A stretch of 64,000 nt of DNA from GCA-2731375 sp964344935 (GTDB lineage: Bacteria; Pseudomonadota; Alphaproteobacteria; GCA-2731375). Location of the stretch: assembly GCA_964344935.1 (NCBI GenBank), contig CAYFPL010000011.1, positions 1 to 64,000 of the forward strand. Direction: 5' to 3'. Below the pieces are notes generated by a model. The model did not search any database. It worked only from the letters and a program-made list of their open reading frames with translations, and was not told where the DNA came from. This document shows positions 26,058-34,110 of this stretch, one piece after another. A program made the position numbers and the translations under genes. The stretch's first letter is position 1. Every line of letters starts with the position of its first letter.

Positions 26058-26960
26058 ATGACAAACCAGCAGATCGGCAATCAATGGAACGTGAAACGCC
26101 TGGCCGGGGCCTTGGGCGCTGAGGTCACCGGAATTAAGTTGGCGCAAGTGGACGAAGGCGATATCGCCGAGATCAAGCGCCTGTTGGTGGAACACATGGT
26201 GCTGTTCTTCCCAGGCCAGCATATGAGCCAGGAAGAGCATGTCGCCTTCGGTCGTCCCTTTGGCCCGCTCGAGGGTCATCCCAACCTCTCGGACAAGAAC
26301 GACATACAATTCCCCGAGATTTTCCAGCTGACCGCCAGCACGGGCGGCATAGCTGATGAATGGCACACCGACTTAACGTTTCTGGAACAGCCGGCCTTGA
26401 TGTCCATTCTGAACATGGTGAAATGCCCCCCGTCTGGCGGTGATACCATGTGGACCAGCCTTTGCGCCGCCTACGACGCCTTATCCGCGCCCATGCAGGA
26501 GATGTGCGAAGGATTGAGCGCCCTGCACGACGCCCACCCACACGACCGGGCCGACCGCATGGCCGTTCACCCCGTGGTCCGCGTCCACCCCGAAACTGGG
26601 CGCAAGGCCCTTTACGTGAACGAGCATTTCACCCGCCGCATTGTCGAGATGAGCGCGCCGGAGAGCGATGCCATGCTGCGTTTCCTCACCCGCTGGGTAC
26701 AGAGCCCCGCCTTCACCGTGCGTTATCATTGGAGCGAGGGCACGATCGGGATCTGGGACAACCGTGCAACACAGCACTATGTGCTCAACGATTTCGAGGA
26801 AGAACGCATCATCCAGCGGGTCACCGTGATGGGCGATCGACCGGAAGGCCCGGGCCCGCGCTGGCAGCCTTGGACCGAACGGGCCGGCCGTTCCGCTATG
26901 AGCCGACATGACCGGCAATTGAGCCGCTTCTTCAAGGATCGGGCTGAGGCGGCGGAATAG
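26058..26960 (+). CDS. TauD/TfdA-family 2-oxoglutarate dioxygenase
   Basis: The 300-residue protein has the facial triad HTD in EWHTDLTFLEQPA, the distal His in WDNRATQHYVLNDF, and a following Arg (QRVTVMGDRP) for 2-oxoglutarate. The N-terminus (LGAEVTGIKLAQ) is the family fold marker. Members hydroxylate taurine, phenoxyacetates, alkyl sulfates or amines with Fe(II) and O2. The ATG at 26058 follows AGGAAG by 6 bases. Confidence 0.9.
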   Translation: MTNQQIGNQWNVKRLAGALGAEVTGIKLAQVDEGDIAEIKRLLVEHMVLFFPGQHMSQEEHVAFGRPFGPLEGHPNLSDKNDIQFPEIFQLTASTGGIADEWHTDLTFLEQPALMSILNMVKCPPSGGDTMWTSLCAAYDALSAPMQEMCEGLSALHDAHPHDRADRMAVHPVVRVHPETGRKALYVNEHFTRRIVEMSAPESDAMLRFLTRWVQSPAFTVRYHWSEGTIGIWDNRATQHYVLNDFEEERIIQRVTVMGDRPEGPGPRWQPWTERAGRSAMSRHDRQLSRFFKDRAEAAE

Positions 26961-27101
26961 CTTTGAGCGCGAATTACGATTGGCGATAGCTTCATCGATC
27001 GCCGAGCGAATTCTGTAGTTCGAGAGAAACTGAGCGTAATCTAATCAAGGTGTTTGAGAGTATTTGACCGTCGGCTAGACGAAACACACTGGGACATTCG
27101 G

Positions 27102-27920
27102 ATGAAACGTTTGCAGATTGCAATCTTCATTCTTTTGGTGGGCGCCGCGGCGCTTCCCCGGACCGGTTTGGCAAATGACGACTGCCGACTCGTCGCTGGA
27201 TACGGGATGGAGCCGCCGTATCATTATCCAGATCAATCCGGACAAATCATAGGCATAGATGCCGACATTCTTCGTGCCGCCATCGAAGACGCCGGATGCA
27301 ATGTTGAATTCGTAGAACTGCCATGGAAACGTACATTGCATATGATTTCCAATGGCGATGTCGACGTGACCTTGGGCGCCAGTTTCAAAAAGGATCGGGC
27401 GACATTCGCTCATTACTCTGTGCCCTACCGCGGCCAACCTCATGCTGTGTTCGAAGATATCGGAAAGCCGTCTGGAGCATCTGATTTGGACGCATTCCTG
27501 TCAGCAGGATCGACATTGGGTGTTATCCTAGGTTGGCACTACACCAATAAAATTCAGCGAACCATAAATAAACCTGCCTACAGGGATCAGATCGTCACCG
27601 CCGTCAGTTTTGAAAACGCCCTAAAGATGAGCGATGGCGGGCGATTTGATGGTTTTCTGGCAAATCCGTCTTTGGTTGCCGCCAAAATTGGCAAGACCGA
27701 AATGAGCGCGAAGTACCGTTTGATCAAGGCGGACATCGACATCCTACATTTCTTGTTTTCCAAGGCGTCGATAGAGGCTGAACTGTTCGAACGGATAAAT
27801 CGCAATCTTATATTGCAATTGGATAGCGGCCTATTTTCACAAGTTTGCAGTAGGTATGAACACATGCTGGTTGCATCATGTTCATTCCTATCCGCAGCCA
27901 ACCCATCCGCAACCAACTAA
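27102..27920 (+). CDS. Periplasmic substrate-binding protein, family 3 (orphan)
   Basis: The 272-residue protein has a Sec signal peptide (IAIFILLVGAAALPRTGLA) and an SBP_bac_3 fold: GYGMEPPYHYPDQSGQIIGIDADIL, then EFVELPWKRTLHMISNGDVDVTLGASF. No permease or ATPase is adjacent, so it may sense or bind rather than feed an importer. Its codon use is more AT-rich than its neighbours, which could mean recent acquisition. The ATG at 27102 is preferred over an upstream frame start at 27054 because it begins the signal peptide. Confidence 0.8.
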   Translation: MKRLQIAIFILLVGAAALPRTGLANDDCRLVAGYGMEPPYHYPDQSGQIIGIDADILRAAIEDAGCNVEFVELPWKRTLHMISNGDVDVTLGASFKKDRATFAHYSVPYRGQPHAVFEDIGKPSGASDLDAFLSAGSTLGVILGWHYTNKIQRTINKPAYRDQIVTAVSFENALKMSDGGRFDGFLANPSLVAAKIGKTEMSAKYRLIKADIDILHFLFSKASIEAELFERINRNLILQLDSGLFSQVCSRYEHMLVASCSFLSAANPSATN

Positions 27921-28059
27921 ATCTGACCGCTTCCAGAATGCTGTGGCGAGTTGTTCGGTTGCCTGGTGCTCGGTGCCCGGTCCGCTGGCCAGGTTGGCTC
28001 AGTATTGATGATTGAGGATGAGCCGGAACGAACTGGCGGCGATGATATGTTCTACGCCG

Positions 28060-28512
28060 TCATCGCCAATCGCCGCTGGGGTTAAAGCTTTCATTTTCTG
28101 CCAGTACGCCCTGGCCGGGCACGAAATTCACTTCCACGCGGATACCATCGGGATCTTCGCACAGGACGTAGTAATATCCCGGCGCCCAAGGCCCGTCCTT
28201 GGCCGGGCTGACGATATGCGCATCCATTTCCTTTAACAGGGCCTCGGTTGCATCCACGTCCTCTCTCGATCGTGCGCGGAAGCAGATATGGTGCAGCCCC
28301 ACCCGGCCCTGTACGAACCGTTCCTCGGCATACTTTGGATCACAGGGCTGGATACCCAGGGCCGTTCGCGCGCCGACGAAATAGCACATCTCGCTGCTGT
28401 CAAAGACGCATTCCAGGCCCAGCGCCGGCATTAGCCGCGAATAGAAAGCCCGTGCCGCTTGAAACTGGCTGACTGTCAGTATCACGTGGGCCATGCCGTT
28501 AATGTTAATCAT
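28060..28512 (-). CDS. VOC (glyoxalase/dioxygenase) superfamily protein
   Basis: The 150-residue protein shows the paired beta-alpha-beta-beta-beta modules of the VOC fold: MAHVILTVSQFQAARAFYSRLMP, then LHHICFRARSREDVDA and YYVLCEDPDGIRVEV. Metal ligands expected are His near the start of each module and Glu at the end of RVEV. The reaction is unknown. The ATG at 28512 follows AGGGG by 9 bases; a longer frame from 28554 would include a CRP-like site and is rejected. Confidence 0.85.
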   Translation of the reverse strand: MININGMAHVILTVSQFQAARAFYSRLMPALGLECVFDSSEMCYFVGARTALGIQPCDPKYAEERFVQGRVGLHHICFRARSREDVDATEALLKEMDAHIVSPAKDGPWAPGYYYVLCEDPDGIRVEVNFVPGQGVLAENESFNPSGDWR

Positions 28513-28537
28513 GCGGATTTCCCCTAATTTTCCCCCA

Positions 28538-28557
28538 AGTGTGATGGCTGTCACACT
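28538..28557. promoter_or_regulatory. CRP-like site TGTGA-N6-TCACA
   Basis: A perfect 7-bp inverted repeat AGTGTGA-N6-TCACACT contains the complete enterobacterial CRP core TGTGA-N6-TCACA. It lies 26 bases upstream of the VOC gene start and about 230 bases upstream of the lipoprotein gene. A Crp/Fnr-family regulator is likely to bind. Nothing else was recognised in the 28513-28788 gap. Confidence 0.55.
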
Positions 28558-28788
28558 CTAGTTGGTATCTTTGAAAGTCGCCTGCGACGGAGTTTTACCT
28601 CGCAATATCGACCTGCCATCCCCATATAGGTTAGTGCTGATCTCCCATGTGCGCCGATGGGGCGAACCGGACGGCTTCGGAGGGTTTCGTAATCCCCGGC
28701 CGGCCGACAGGCGGCCCTTTCGACGCGCTTGAAGTTTATCCGGATCGTTTCGGCTTGTGTGCAACAGTCTGGGTAAACGGAGTCAGTA

Positions 28789-29088
28789 ATGAGGGCAATT
28801 CTGTTTGTGTGCTGCGCAGGCGTTTTGAGCGGCTGCGCCAGTGTTATCGCCATCCCCCCCGCCATTCAATATGTCAGCGCCGCGGCGACGGTCTATTCCT
28901 ATGCCACCACCGGCAAGGGCACGTCCGACCACGTTATCTCGGCCATTGCCGAGCAGGACTGCGCCATGCATCGCGCCGTCACGTTGGACAAGATCTGCAA
29001 GCCTGGCAATCTGCCACGGTCGCTCCCACGCCGATCGGCCGGTGAATTGACCGCCGAACAGCATTGGTCAGATCCCCTGGGCGCATAG
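28789..29088 (+). CDS. Small predicted lipoprotein
   Basis: The 99-residue protein has a short hydrophobic signal and a lipobox LSGC with the modifiable Cys at residue 16. The mature part contains two further Cys (EQDCAMHRAV and LDKICKP) that could form a disulfide in the periplasm. GGAG lies 7 bases before the ATG. No function is recognised. It is transcribed ahead of the Rieske oxygenase gene but 76 bases apart. Confidence 0.7.
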   Translation: MRAILFVCCAGVLSGCASVIAIPPAIQYVSAAATVYSYATTGKGTSDHVISAIAEQDCAMHRAVTLDKICKPGNLPRSLPRRSAGELTAEQHWSDPLGA

Positions 29089-29164
29089 CGTTTCACGGCT
29101 TTCACCGCTAAACTTCCTCCGGTCCTGGCCGTACGGCCAATATATGTATTGGACTTGGGGGATT

Positions 29165-30457
29165 ATGCTAAGCGCCGAAGACAATGAGCGATTGACGCGG
29201 ATCGGTCCCGGCACGCCGTGTGGTGATGTGCTGCGGCGATATTGGCAGCCCGCCGCCCTGTCGGAAGAATTGGCCGGCGAGCGGCCGGTCAAGGCGGTGC
29301 GGCTTTTGGGTGAGGATCTGGTGTTGTTCCGCGATGCCGACGGGCGCGTCGGTCTGATCGACCGCCACTGCTGCCACCGGGGTGCTGATCTGAGTTTCGG
29401 GCGGCTGGAGGATGGCGGCCTGCGTTGCGCCTTTCACGGCTGGCTGTTTGATGTGGAGGGTAAATGCCTGGAACAGCCGGCGGAGCCGGCGGGCAGCACC
29501 TTTCACCGCAAGGTTCGCCAGCCCAGTTACCCCTGCCGCGAAGTCAATGGGATGATCTTTGCCTATTTGGGCCCGGGCGAGCCGCCGTCCCTGCCGGGCC
29601 TGGAATGTTTTCAGGCGCCGAGTGAATACAGCTTCGCCTTCAAGGGGCTATGGGAATGCAATTGGCTGCAGGCCTATGAAGTGGGTATCGATCCGGCCCA
29701 CGCATCGTTCCTGCATCGGGTGTTCGAGGATACGGATGGGGAGGTCTATGGTCAGCAATTCGGCGCCAAGGCGGCCGATACCGATATCCCGGTAACGGAG
29801 GTTTTGCGCAACCACCCTGTCCCTCGCATCGAAGTGGAAGAGACCGACTACGGCCTGCGTATTTACGCGGTACGGGAATTGGATGACGCCCGCGACCACA
29901 TTAGGGTGACCAATTCACTGTTCCCCAATGGCTTCGTCATTCCCATGAGCAACGACATGATCATCACGCAATGGCATGTCCCGGTGGATGACGAACATAA
30001 CTACTGGTACGCCATGTTCACCGACTACCGGAATACGGTGGACGGGGCGACCATGCGGGCGCAACGTCTAGCTTCATGTACCTTGCCCGACTACCGCTCC
30101 CTCAAGCACCGGGGCAACAATTGGGGCTACGATGCGGAGGAACAGCGCCGCTTCAGCTACACAGGCATGGGCAAAGACATCAATATCCATGACCAATGGG
30201 CAGTGGAAAGTCCGGGACCCATTCAGGACCGCACAAAGGAACACTTGGGCAGTACCGACAAGGCCATCATCGCCAATCGCAAGAGCCTCCAGGCCGCCAT
30301 CGACCACGTCGCCGCCGGAAGCGACGTCGTCCTAGCCGGAAACGGCGCCGTGGCGATCGATACTATTGTTGAGCGGGCGGATTGGCGCGAACAATGGCGC
30401 CAGCATCACGAAGAGCGCCGGTCGCAATCCCCCTGGGCGCGGAATTCAGCATCATGA
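29165..30457 (+). CDS. Rieske non-haem iron oxygenase, phthalate-dioxygenase-like alpha subunit
   Basis: The 430-residue protein has the Rieske motif Cys69-x-His71 and Cys88-x2-His91 (CAFHGW). The mononuclear-iron segment reads GIDPAHASFLH (Asp, His, His). The layout fits the single-subunit-type phthalate 4,5-dioxygenase/vanillate O-demethylase branch; no beta subunit, ferredoxin or reductase gene is adjacent, so electron partners are elsewhere. The ATG at 29165 is preferred to 29144 because of the GGGGG just upstream. Its stop overlaps the start of the glutamine-synthetase-like gene (ATGA), so the two products are probably used together. Confidence 0.9.
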   Translation: MLSAEDNERLTRIGPGTPCGDVLRRYWQPAALSEELAGERPVKAVRLLGEDLVLFRDADGRVGLIDRHCCHRGADLSFGRLEDGGLRCAFHGWLFDVEGKCLEQPAEPAGSTFHRKVRQPSYPCREVNGMIFAYLGPGEPPSLPGLECFQAPSEYSFAFKGLWECNWLQAYEVGIDPAHASFLHRVFEDTDGEVYGQQFGAKAADTDIPVTEVLRNHPVPRIEVEETDYGLRIYAVRELDDARDHIRVTNSLFPNGFVIPMSNDMIITQWHVPVDDEHNYWYAMFTDYRNTVDGATMRAQRLASCTLPDYRSLKHRGNNWGYDAEEQRRFSYTGMGKDINIHDQWAVESPGPIQDRTKEHLGSTDKAIIANRKSLQAAIDHVAAGSDVVLAGNGAVAIDTIVERADWREQWRQHHEERRSQSPWARNSAS

Positions 30458-31923
30458 CGAATGGCGACGCCGGGGTCGGCCGCGCCGATTTCGTGGCGCG
30501 ATACGGCCTCTGGAACGACGATCAGCTGGCCGCTGGCCGGGACGTGGAACAGCGCCTGCAGGGCGGCGATATAGAACTGGTGCGGTTCTCCTTTCCCGAC
30601 CAGCACGGCTTGCTGCGGGGCAAGGCCCTTGCCAGGGACGCTGCCATCCAGGCCCTAAGCAACGGCGTCAACATCGTCACCACTCTCCTCGCTAAGGATA
30701 CCGCCCACAATACGGTCTATCCCGTCTTCACCGAAGGCGGTGGCTTCGGCCTGGACGAGATGACCGGTGCCGGCGATTTCGTGATGGTGGCGGATCCAAC
30801 AACCTACCGAGAGCTGCCTTGGGCACCCGGCACGGCCTGGATGTTGTGCGATATCTACTTTTCAAACGGCAAGCCGGTGCCGTTCGCGACCCGGGCCATC
30901 ATGGCAAAGGCATTGGCGGACCTGGCGGCGGCCGGCTACGGCTATCGCGCTGGCCTGGAGGTGGAATTCCATCTCTTCAAGTTGCTCGATCCCCGCTTGG
31001 ATGCGGCAGACGCGACCCAGCCCCCACGACCGCCCGAAGTGGGCATCCTGGCCCATGGCTTCAACTATCTGACCGAAAACCGTTTTGACGAATTGGAACC
31101 GACGGTGGACCTGTTGCGTCGGGCAGTGGTCGATCTTGGCCTGCCGCTCCGCTCCAGTGAGGTGGAGTTTGGCCCCAGCCAGGTGGAATTCACTTTCCAG
31201 CCCATGGATGGCCTGGACGCTGCCGATGCCATGGTGCTGTTCCGCGCCGCCGCCAAACAGGTGGCACGTCGCAACGGCCTGCTCGCCACTTTCATGTGCT
31301 TGCCGGCCCTGCCGAACCTCTTTCCCAGTGGTTGGCACCTGCACCAATCACTCAGTGAACCTAACTCCGGTGCCAACTTGTTCGTGCCGGAGCAGGACGA
31401 GGCGCTGCTCTCGGGTCTGGGCCGGCAGTATGTCGCGGGTTTGATCAAGCATGCCGGCGCCGGCTCCCTGTTCGCGGCACCGACCCTGAATGCTTACAAG
31501 CGTTACCGCCCCAACTCCCTGGCCCCCGACCGGGCCGCCTGGAGCCGGGACAACCGTGGCGTCATGCTGCGCGCCCTGGGCGGTGCCGGCGACAACACAA
31601 CCCGTATCGAGAACCGCGCCGGCGATCCCGCCGCCAATCCCTATCTCTTCATGGCATCGCAGATCCTCGCCGGCTTGGACGGTATGGAACGGAGGCTGGA
31701 GCCGCCGGCCCCCACCGATACGCCGTATGATACGGACGGCGCGGAACCCTTGCCCCGCAACCTGATCGATGCCGTCGCCGCCCTGCGGGCGGATACGTTC
31801 TATCGAGAAGAGCTCGGTGGCCAGTTCATCGACTACCTCCTCCACATCAAAGAGGCGGAAATCACCCGCTTCCTGTCCACTGTCACCGACTGGGAACAGG
31901 CGGAATATCTGGAGATGTTTTGA
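30454..31923 (+). CDS. Glutamine-synthetase-family ligase (gamma-glutamyl ligase type)
   Basis: The 489-residue protein carries the GS catalytic set: AGLEVEFHLF, SEVEFGPSQVEFTF, SGWHLHQSL, and RIENRAGDPAANPYL. The N-terminal beta-grasp segment (VRFSFPDQHGLLRGKAL) is that of GS-like enzymes such as aniline, isopropylamine or polyamine gamma-glutamyl ligases, and lacks the adenylylation-loop appearance of housekeeping GlnA. Coupling to the Rieske oxygenase (ATGA overlap at 30454) recalls the aniline system, where the amine is glutamylated before oxygenation. The amine substrate is not known. Confidence 0.87.
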   Translation: MTNGDAGVGRADFVARYGLWNDDQLAAGRDVEQRLQGGDIELVRFSFPDQHGLLRGKALARDAAIQALSNGVNIVTTLLAKDTAHNTVYPVFTEGGGFGLDEMTGAGDFVMVADPTTYRELPWAPGTAWMLCDIYFSNGKPVPFATRAIMAKALADLAAAGYGYRAGLEVEFHLFKLLDPRLDAADATQPPRPPEVGILAHGFNYLTENRFDELEPTVDLLRRAVVDLGLPLRSSEVEFGPSQVEFTFQPMDGLDAADAMVLFRAAAKQVARRNGLLATFMCLPALPNLFPSGWHLHQSLSEPNSGANLFVPEQDEALLSGLGRQYVAGLIKHAGAGSLFAAPTLNAYKRYRPNSLAPDRAAWSRDNRGVMLRALGGAGDNTTRIENRAGDPAANPYLFMASQILAGLDGMERRLEPPAPTDTPYDTDGAEPLPRNLIDAVAALRADTFYREELGGQFIDYLLHIKEAEITRFLSTVTDWEQAEYLEMF

Positions 31924-31938
31924 GGCTGTTTTAGTTGC

Positions 31939-32211
31939 CTATCCGCTCGCGTCCCGATGAGCCTCAAAGTATGACCGCAGCACCGCATTCATGCGGGCTT
32001 GGTATCCTCGGCCCTGAGTTTTGAACCAAGCCACCATGTCGGAATCGAATTTTGCGGTGATTTGTGTCTTTCCCCTGTCCTCCGGCATGACCACCTTTGC
32101 CTTTTGCCAGAATTCGGCACCCAATTCGGGGATGTCGGACATATCGATGTCTTCGTCGGGAAGCGCCGCGAGTTCCTTAAGGTTAAGCTCCTTCTGATAT
32201 TTTCGCTTCAT
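31939..32211 (-). CDS. brnA: BrnA-family antitoxin
   Basis: The 90-residue protein has an acidic N-terminal part (ALPDEDIDMSDIPELG) and a C-terminal ribbon-helix-helix region (KTQITAKFDSDMVAWFKTQGRGYQARMNAVLRSYFEAHR), the layout of BrnA. BrnA neutralises BrnT and represses the operon. The ATG at 32211 lies inside the toxin gene, 29 bases before the toxin stop, so translation is coupled. Confidence 0.88.
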   Translation of the reverse strand: MKRKYQKELNLKELAALPDEDIDMSDIPELGAEFWQKAKVVMPEDRGKTQITAKFDSDMVAWFKTQGRGYQARMNAVLRSYFEAHRDASG

Positions 32212-32467
32212 AGTGCTGCCTTTCGCGCCGGTTGGCCTTTCGAGCGGAAATAATTCGTAGCGTTCCGTTTCGATCCGTATGCACAACGACCAAGGCGGCG
32301 ATCATATCAACTACTCCAATGCTGATCGTCCGCTGTTCTCCGTATTCGAACCTATCATCGATTTGGTCGACCGTCGGTCTATTGAAGATTCGAACCGCTG
32401 TTTCGAAAGAGATGCCGTGTTTGGCAATATTGCTTCGGTTCTTGTCTTCGTCCCATTCAAACTCCAT
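32183..32467 (-). CDS. brnT: BrnT-family ribonuclease toxin
   Basis: The 94-residue protein has the BrnT opening FEWDEDKNRSNIAKHGISFE, a central EQRTISIG strand and the end RIISARKANRRERQHYEA, containing the basic and Glu catalytic residues of this RelE-like RNase fold. Toxin precedes antitoxin, as usual for this family. The pair lies between the ligase gene and the Fe-S/anchor gene. Confidence 0.9.
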   Translation of the reverse strand: MEFEWDEDKNRSNIAKHGISFETAVRIFNRPTVDQIDDRFEYGEQRTISIGVVDMIAALVVVHTDRNGTLRIISARKANRRERQHYEAKISEGA

Positions 32468-32486
32468 ACGGAATGAACCTAAATAA

Positions 32487-32502
32487 TATAATTATGATTA
32501 TA
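32487..32502. promoter_or_regulatory. AT-rich palindrome upstream of brnTA
   Basis: A perfect 6-bp inverted repeat TATAAT-N4-ATTATA lies 20 bases upstream of the brnT start. It contains a consensus -10 hexamer on both strands. It is a candidate promoter and BrnA operator, since BrnA autoregulates its operon in studied cases. Confidence 0.45.
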
Positions 32503-32508
32503 ACTATT

Positions 32509-34110
32509 TCAAGCCGCCGTGCCGATCCGAGGCGGGGCAGCGCGGGTGCCGGAGCCGCGCTGGGGGACCTTGGGCAGGGCGAAGCCTTGCTGGTGGCAGG
32601 CCTGGGTGATTACCGTGCGCTTCCACAACACGCCGCCCGTGACGGCGCAGATACCGGCGAGGGCGGCGACGAAGGGAAGGTGGGAAAACAGGCTCAGATG
32701 CGCAGCGAAGCCCAAGAGCGGCAGGGCATGGCCGATGGTGCGCAGGGCTGCTGTTTGCAGCTCCAACGCTTCCCGGGCCAGGGGCGGAATGCCGTTTTCA
32801 GCGGCCGTGGAGACGTACCGCTGCCACAGGATGGCACAAACGGCGGCCAGGACGCCGCCCGCGCCCGAGGCCACGGCGGCAGCGCCCGCCACGGGAGGCA
32901 GGAATTGCGTGGCCATGGCCAATAGGCCCGCGCCTTCTAAAAGGCCGGATGCCAGCAGCATCCACGTCATGCCCGGCGCGCGCCAGGCGGGGATGCCCCG
33001 GCCGGCTGGCAAAATACGGGCCTGACAATAGAGAAACGCCGCCGCCGCCAGAGCGACAAGGAAATGCAAGCCAGCAGATGGCCAAATCAGATCGGCCAGC
33101 AGAGCGGGATAGAATACCGCCACGGCATAGGTTTCCCGCGTCATCCACGATGTCTGCGGCCGCAGCAGCACGTTCAGGAAGCGCGCCTTGCGTGCGATCT
33201 CCAAAAACACGCAGAACAGACCCGCCGCCATGCCCACGCCGGCAATGATGTAGAGGGTCAACAAAGCGATATCCGGCAGGAAGCCCAGGGCGTAGGCGAG
33301 CCAGGCCATGACCGCCAGGCCCGTGCTCATGCCGCCCAAGGTGAAGTTCATCGCGGCCCGCCAGTCCCAGAACGTTTGCCGCTGGCCTGCCAATGGATTG
33401 GCCGGGTCGCGCAGGGCCTCGTCATCGGCATCGTCCGCGGCCCGGTCCCGACCCGGCGTGCTGCCATCTATGCCATAGAGGTATTTGATCTGCGGGTCGG
33501 TGCCCAATTCCTGATGCATTTGGAAGGCGCGGTCGTCGGCCGCCAGTTGCGAGACGGTGCTGTCCGGATCGTTAAAGTCGCCGAAATGGATCGCCGTGGC
33601 GATGCAGGAATTGGCGCAGGCCGGCGTGGCGTCCGGATCCACGCCGGGCGTCAGACCTTGGGCCAGGCCGTTATCCACTTTTTCGATGCAGAAGGTGCAC
33701 TTATTAGCGACGCCGATGCGGTCGGCATGGGCCACCTGGGTTTCCTGGGCCGTGGGTGTGCCGTAGTACCAGTTCTGCTCGTGCACGATGGTTCTGGCCT
33801 GATAGGGGCAGGCCACGGCGCAATAGCCGCAGCCGATGCAGGTATCGTAGTTCATGGTCACCAGGCCATCGGCCCGCTGCTGGGTCGCCCCCGTGGGGCA
33901 GACCGGCACACAGGGGGGCTCGGCGCAATGCTGACAGCCGGTCACCATGAACAGCCGCTGCACATCCGGAAAACGGCCCAGTTCCACATCGATTACCCGG
34001 CGCCATTGCACGCCGGGCGGGGTGTCGTTGGCATGCTTGCAGGCGATGGTGCAGGTCTGACAGCCGACGCAGCTGTTCAGGTCGATCACCATGCCGTATC
34101 TGGCGGTCAT
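32509..34110 (-). CDS. Fused NrfC/DmsB-like Fe-S subunit and DmsC/NrfD-like membrane anchor
   Basis: The 533-residue protein joins two subunits usually encoded separately. Residues 1-230 carry four Cys clusters (SCVGCQTCTIAC, CQHCAEPPCVPVC, CIGCGYCAVAC, and NKCTFC...CANSC), the four-[4Fe-4S] ferredoxin of DMSO-reductase-type enzymes. Residues about 270-510 have eight or so membrane helices and the anchor motif RPQTSWMTRE. The ATG at 34110 overlaps the stop of the molybdenum subunit (ATGA). It should pass electrons between the catalytic subunit and the quinone pool. A frame reaching 34260 is rejected. Confidence 0.88.
   Translation of the reverse strand: MTARYGMVIDLNSCVGCQTCTIACKHANDTPPGVQWRRVIDVELGRFPDVQRLFMVTGCQHCAEPPCVPVCPTGATQQRADGLVTMNYDTCIGCGYCAVACPYQARTIVHEQNWYYGTPTAQETQVAHADRIGVANKCTFCIEKVDNGLAQGLTPGVDPDATPACANSCIATAIHFGDFNDPDSTVSQLAADDRAFQMHQELGTDPQIKYLYGIDGSTPGRDRAADDADDEALRDPANPLAGQRQTFWDWRAAMNFTLGGMSTGLAVMAWLAYALGFLPDIALLTLYIIAGVGMAAGLFCVFLEIARKARFLNVLLRPQTSWMTRETYAVAVFYPALLADLIWPSAGLHFLVALAAAAFLYCQARILPAGRGIPAWRAPGMTWMLLASGLLEGAGLLAMATQFLPPVAGAAAVASGAGGVLAAVCAILWQRYVSTAAENGIPPLAREALELQTAALRTIGHALPLLGFAAHLSLFSHLPFVAALAGICAVTGGVLWKRTVITQACHQQGFALPKVPQRGSGTRAAPPRIGTAA

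Noticed and set aside
26965..27010. Possible terminator after the TauD-like gene
   Set aside because: Only a 6-bp GGCGAT/ATCGCC match with no U-tract was seen.
28551..28865. 104-codon minus-strand frame in the VOC/lipoprotein gap
   Set aside because: It overlaps the lipoprotein start on the other strand, is rich in Arg like a shadow frame, and has no recognisable domain.
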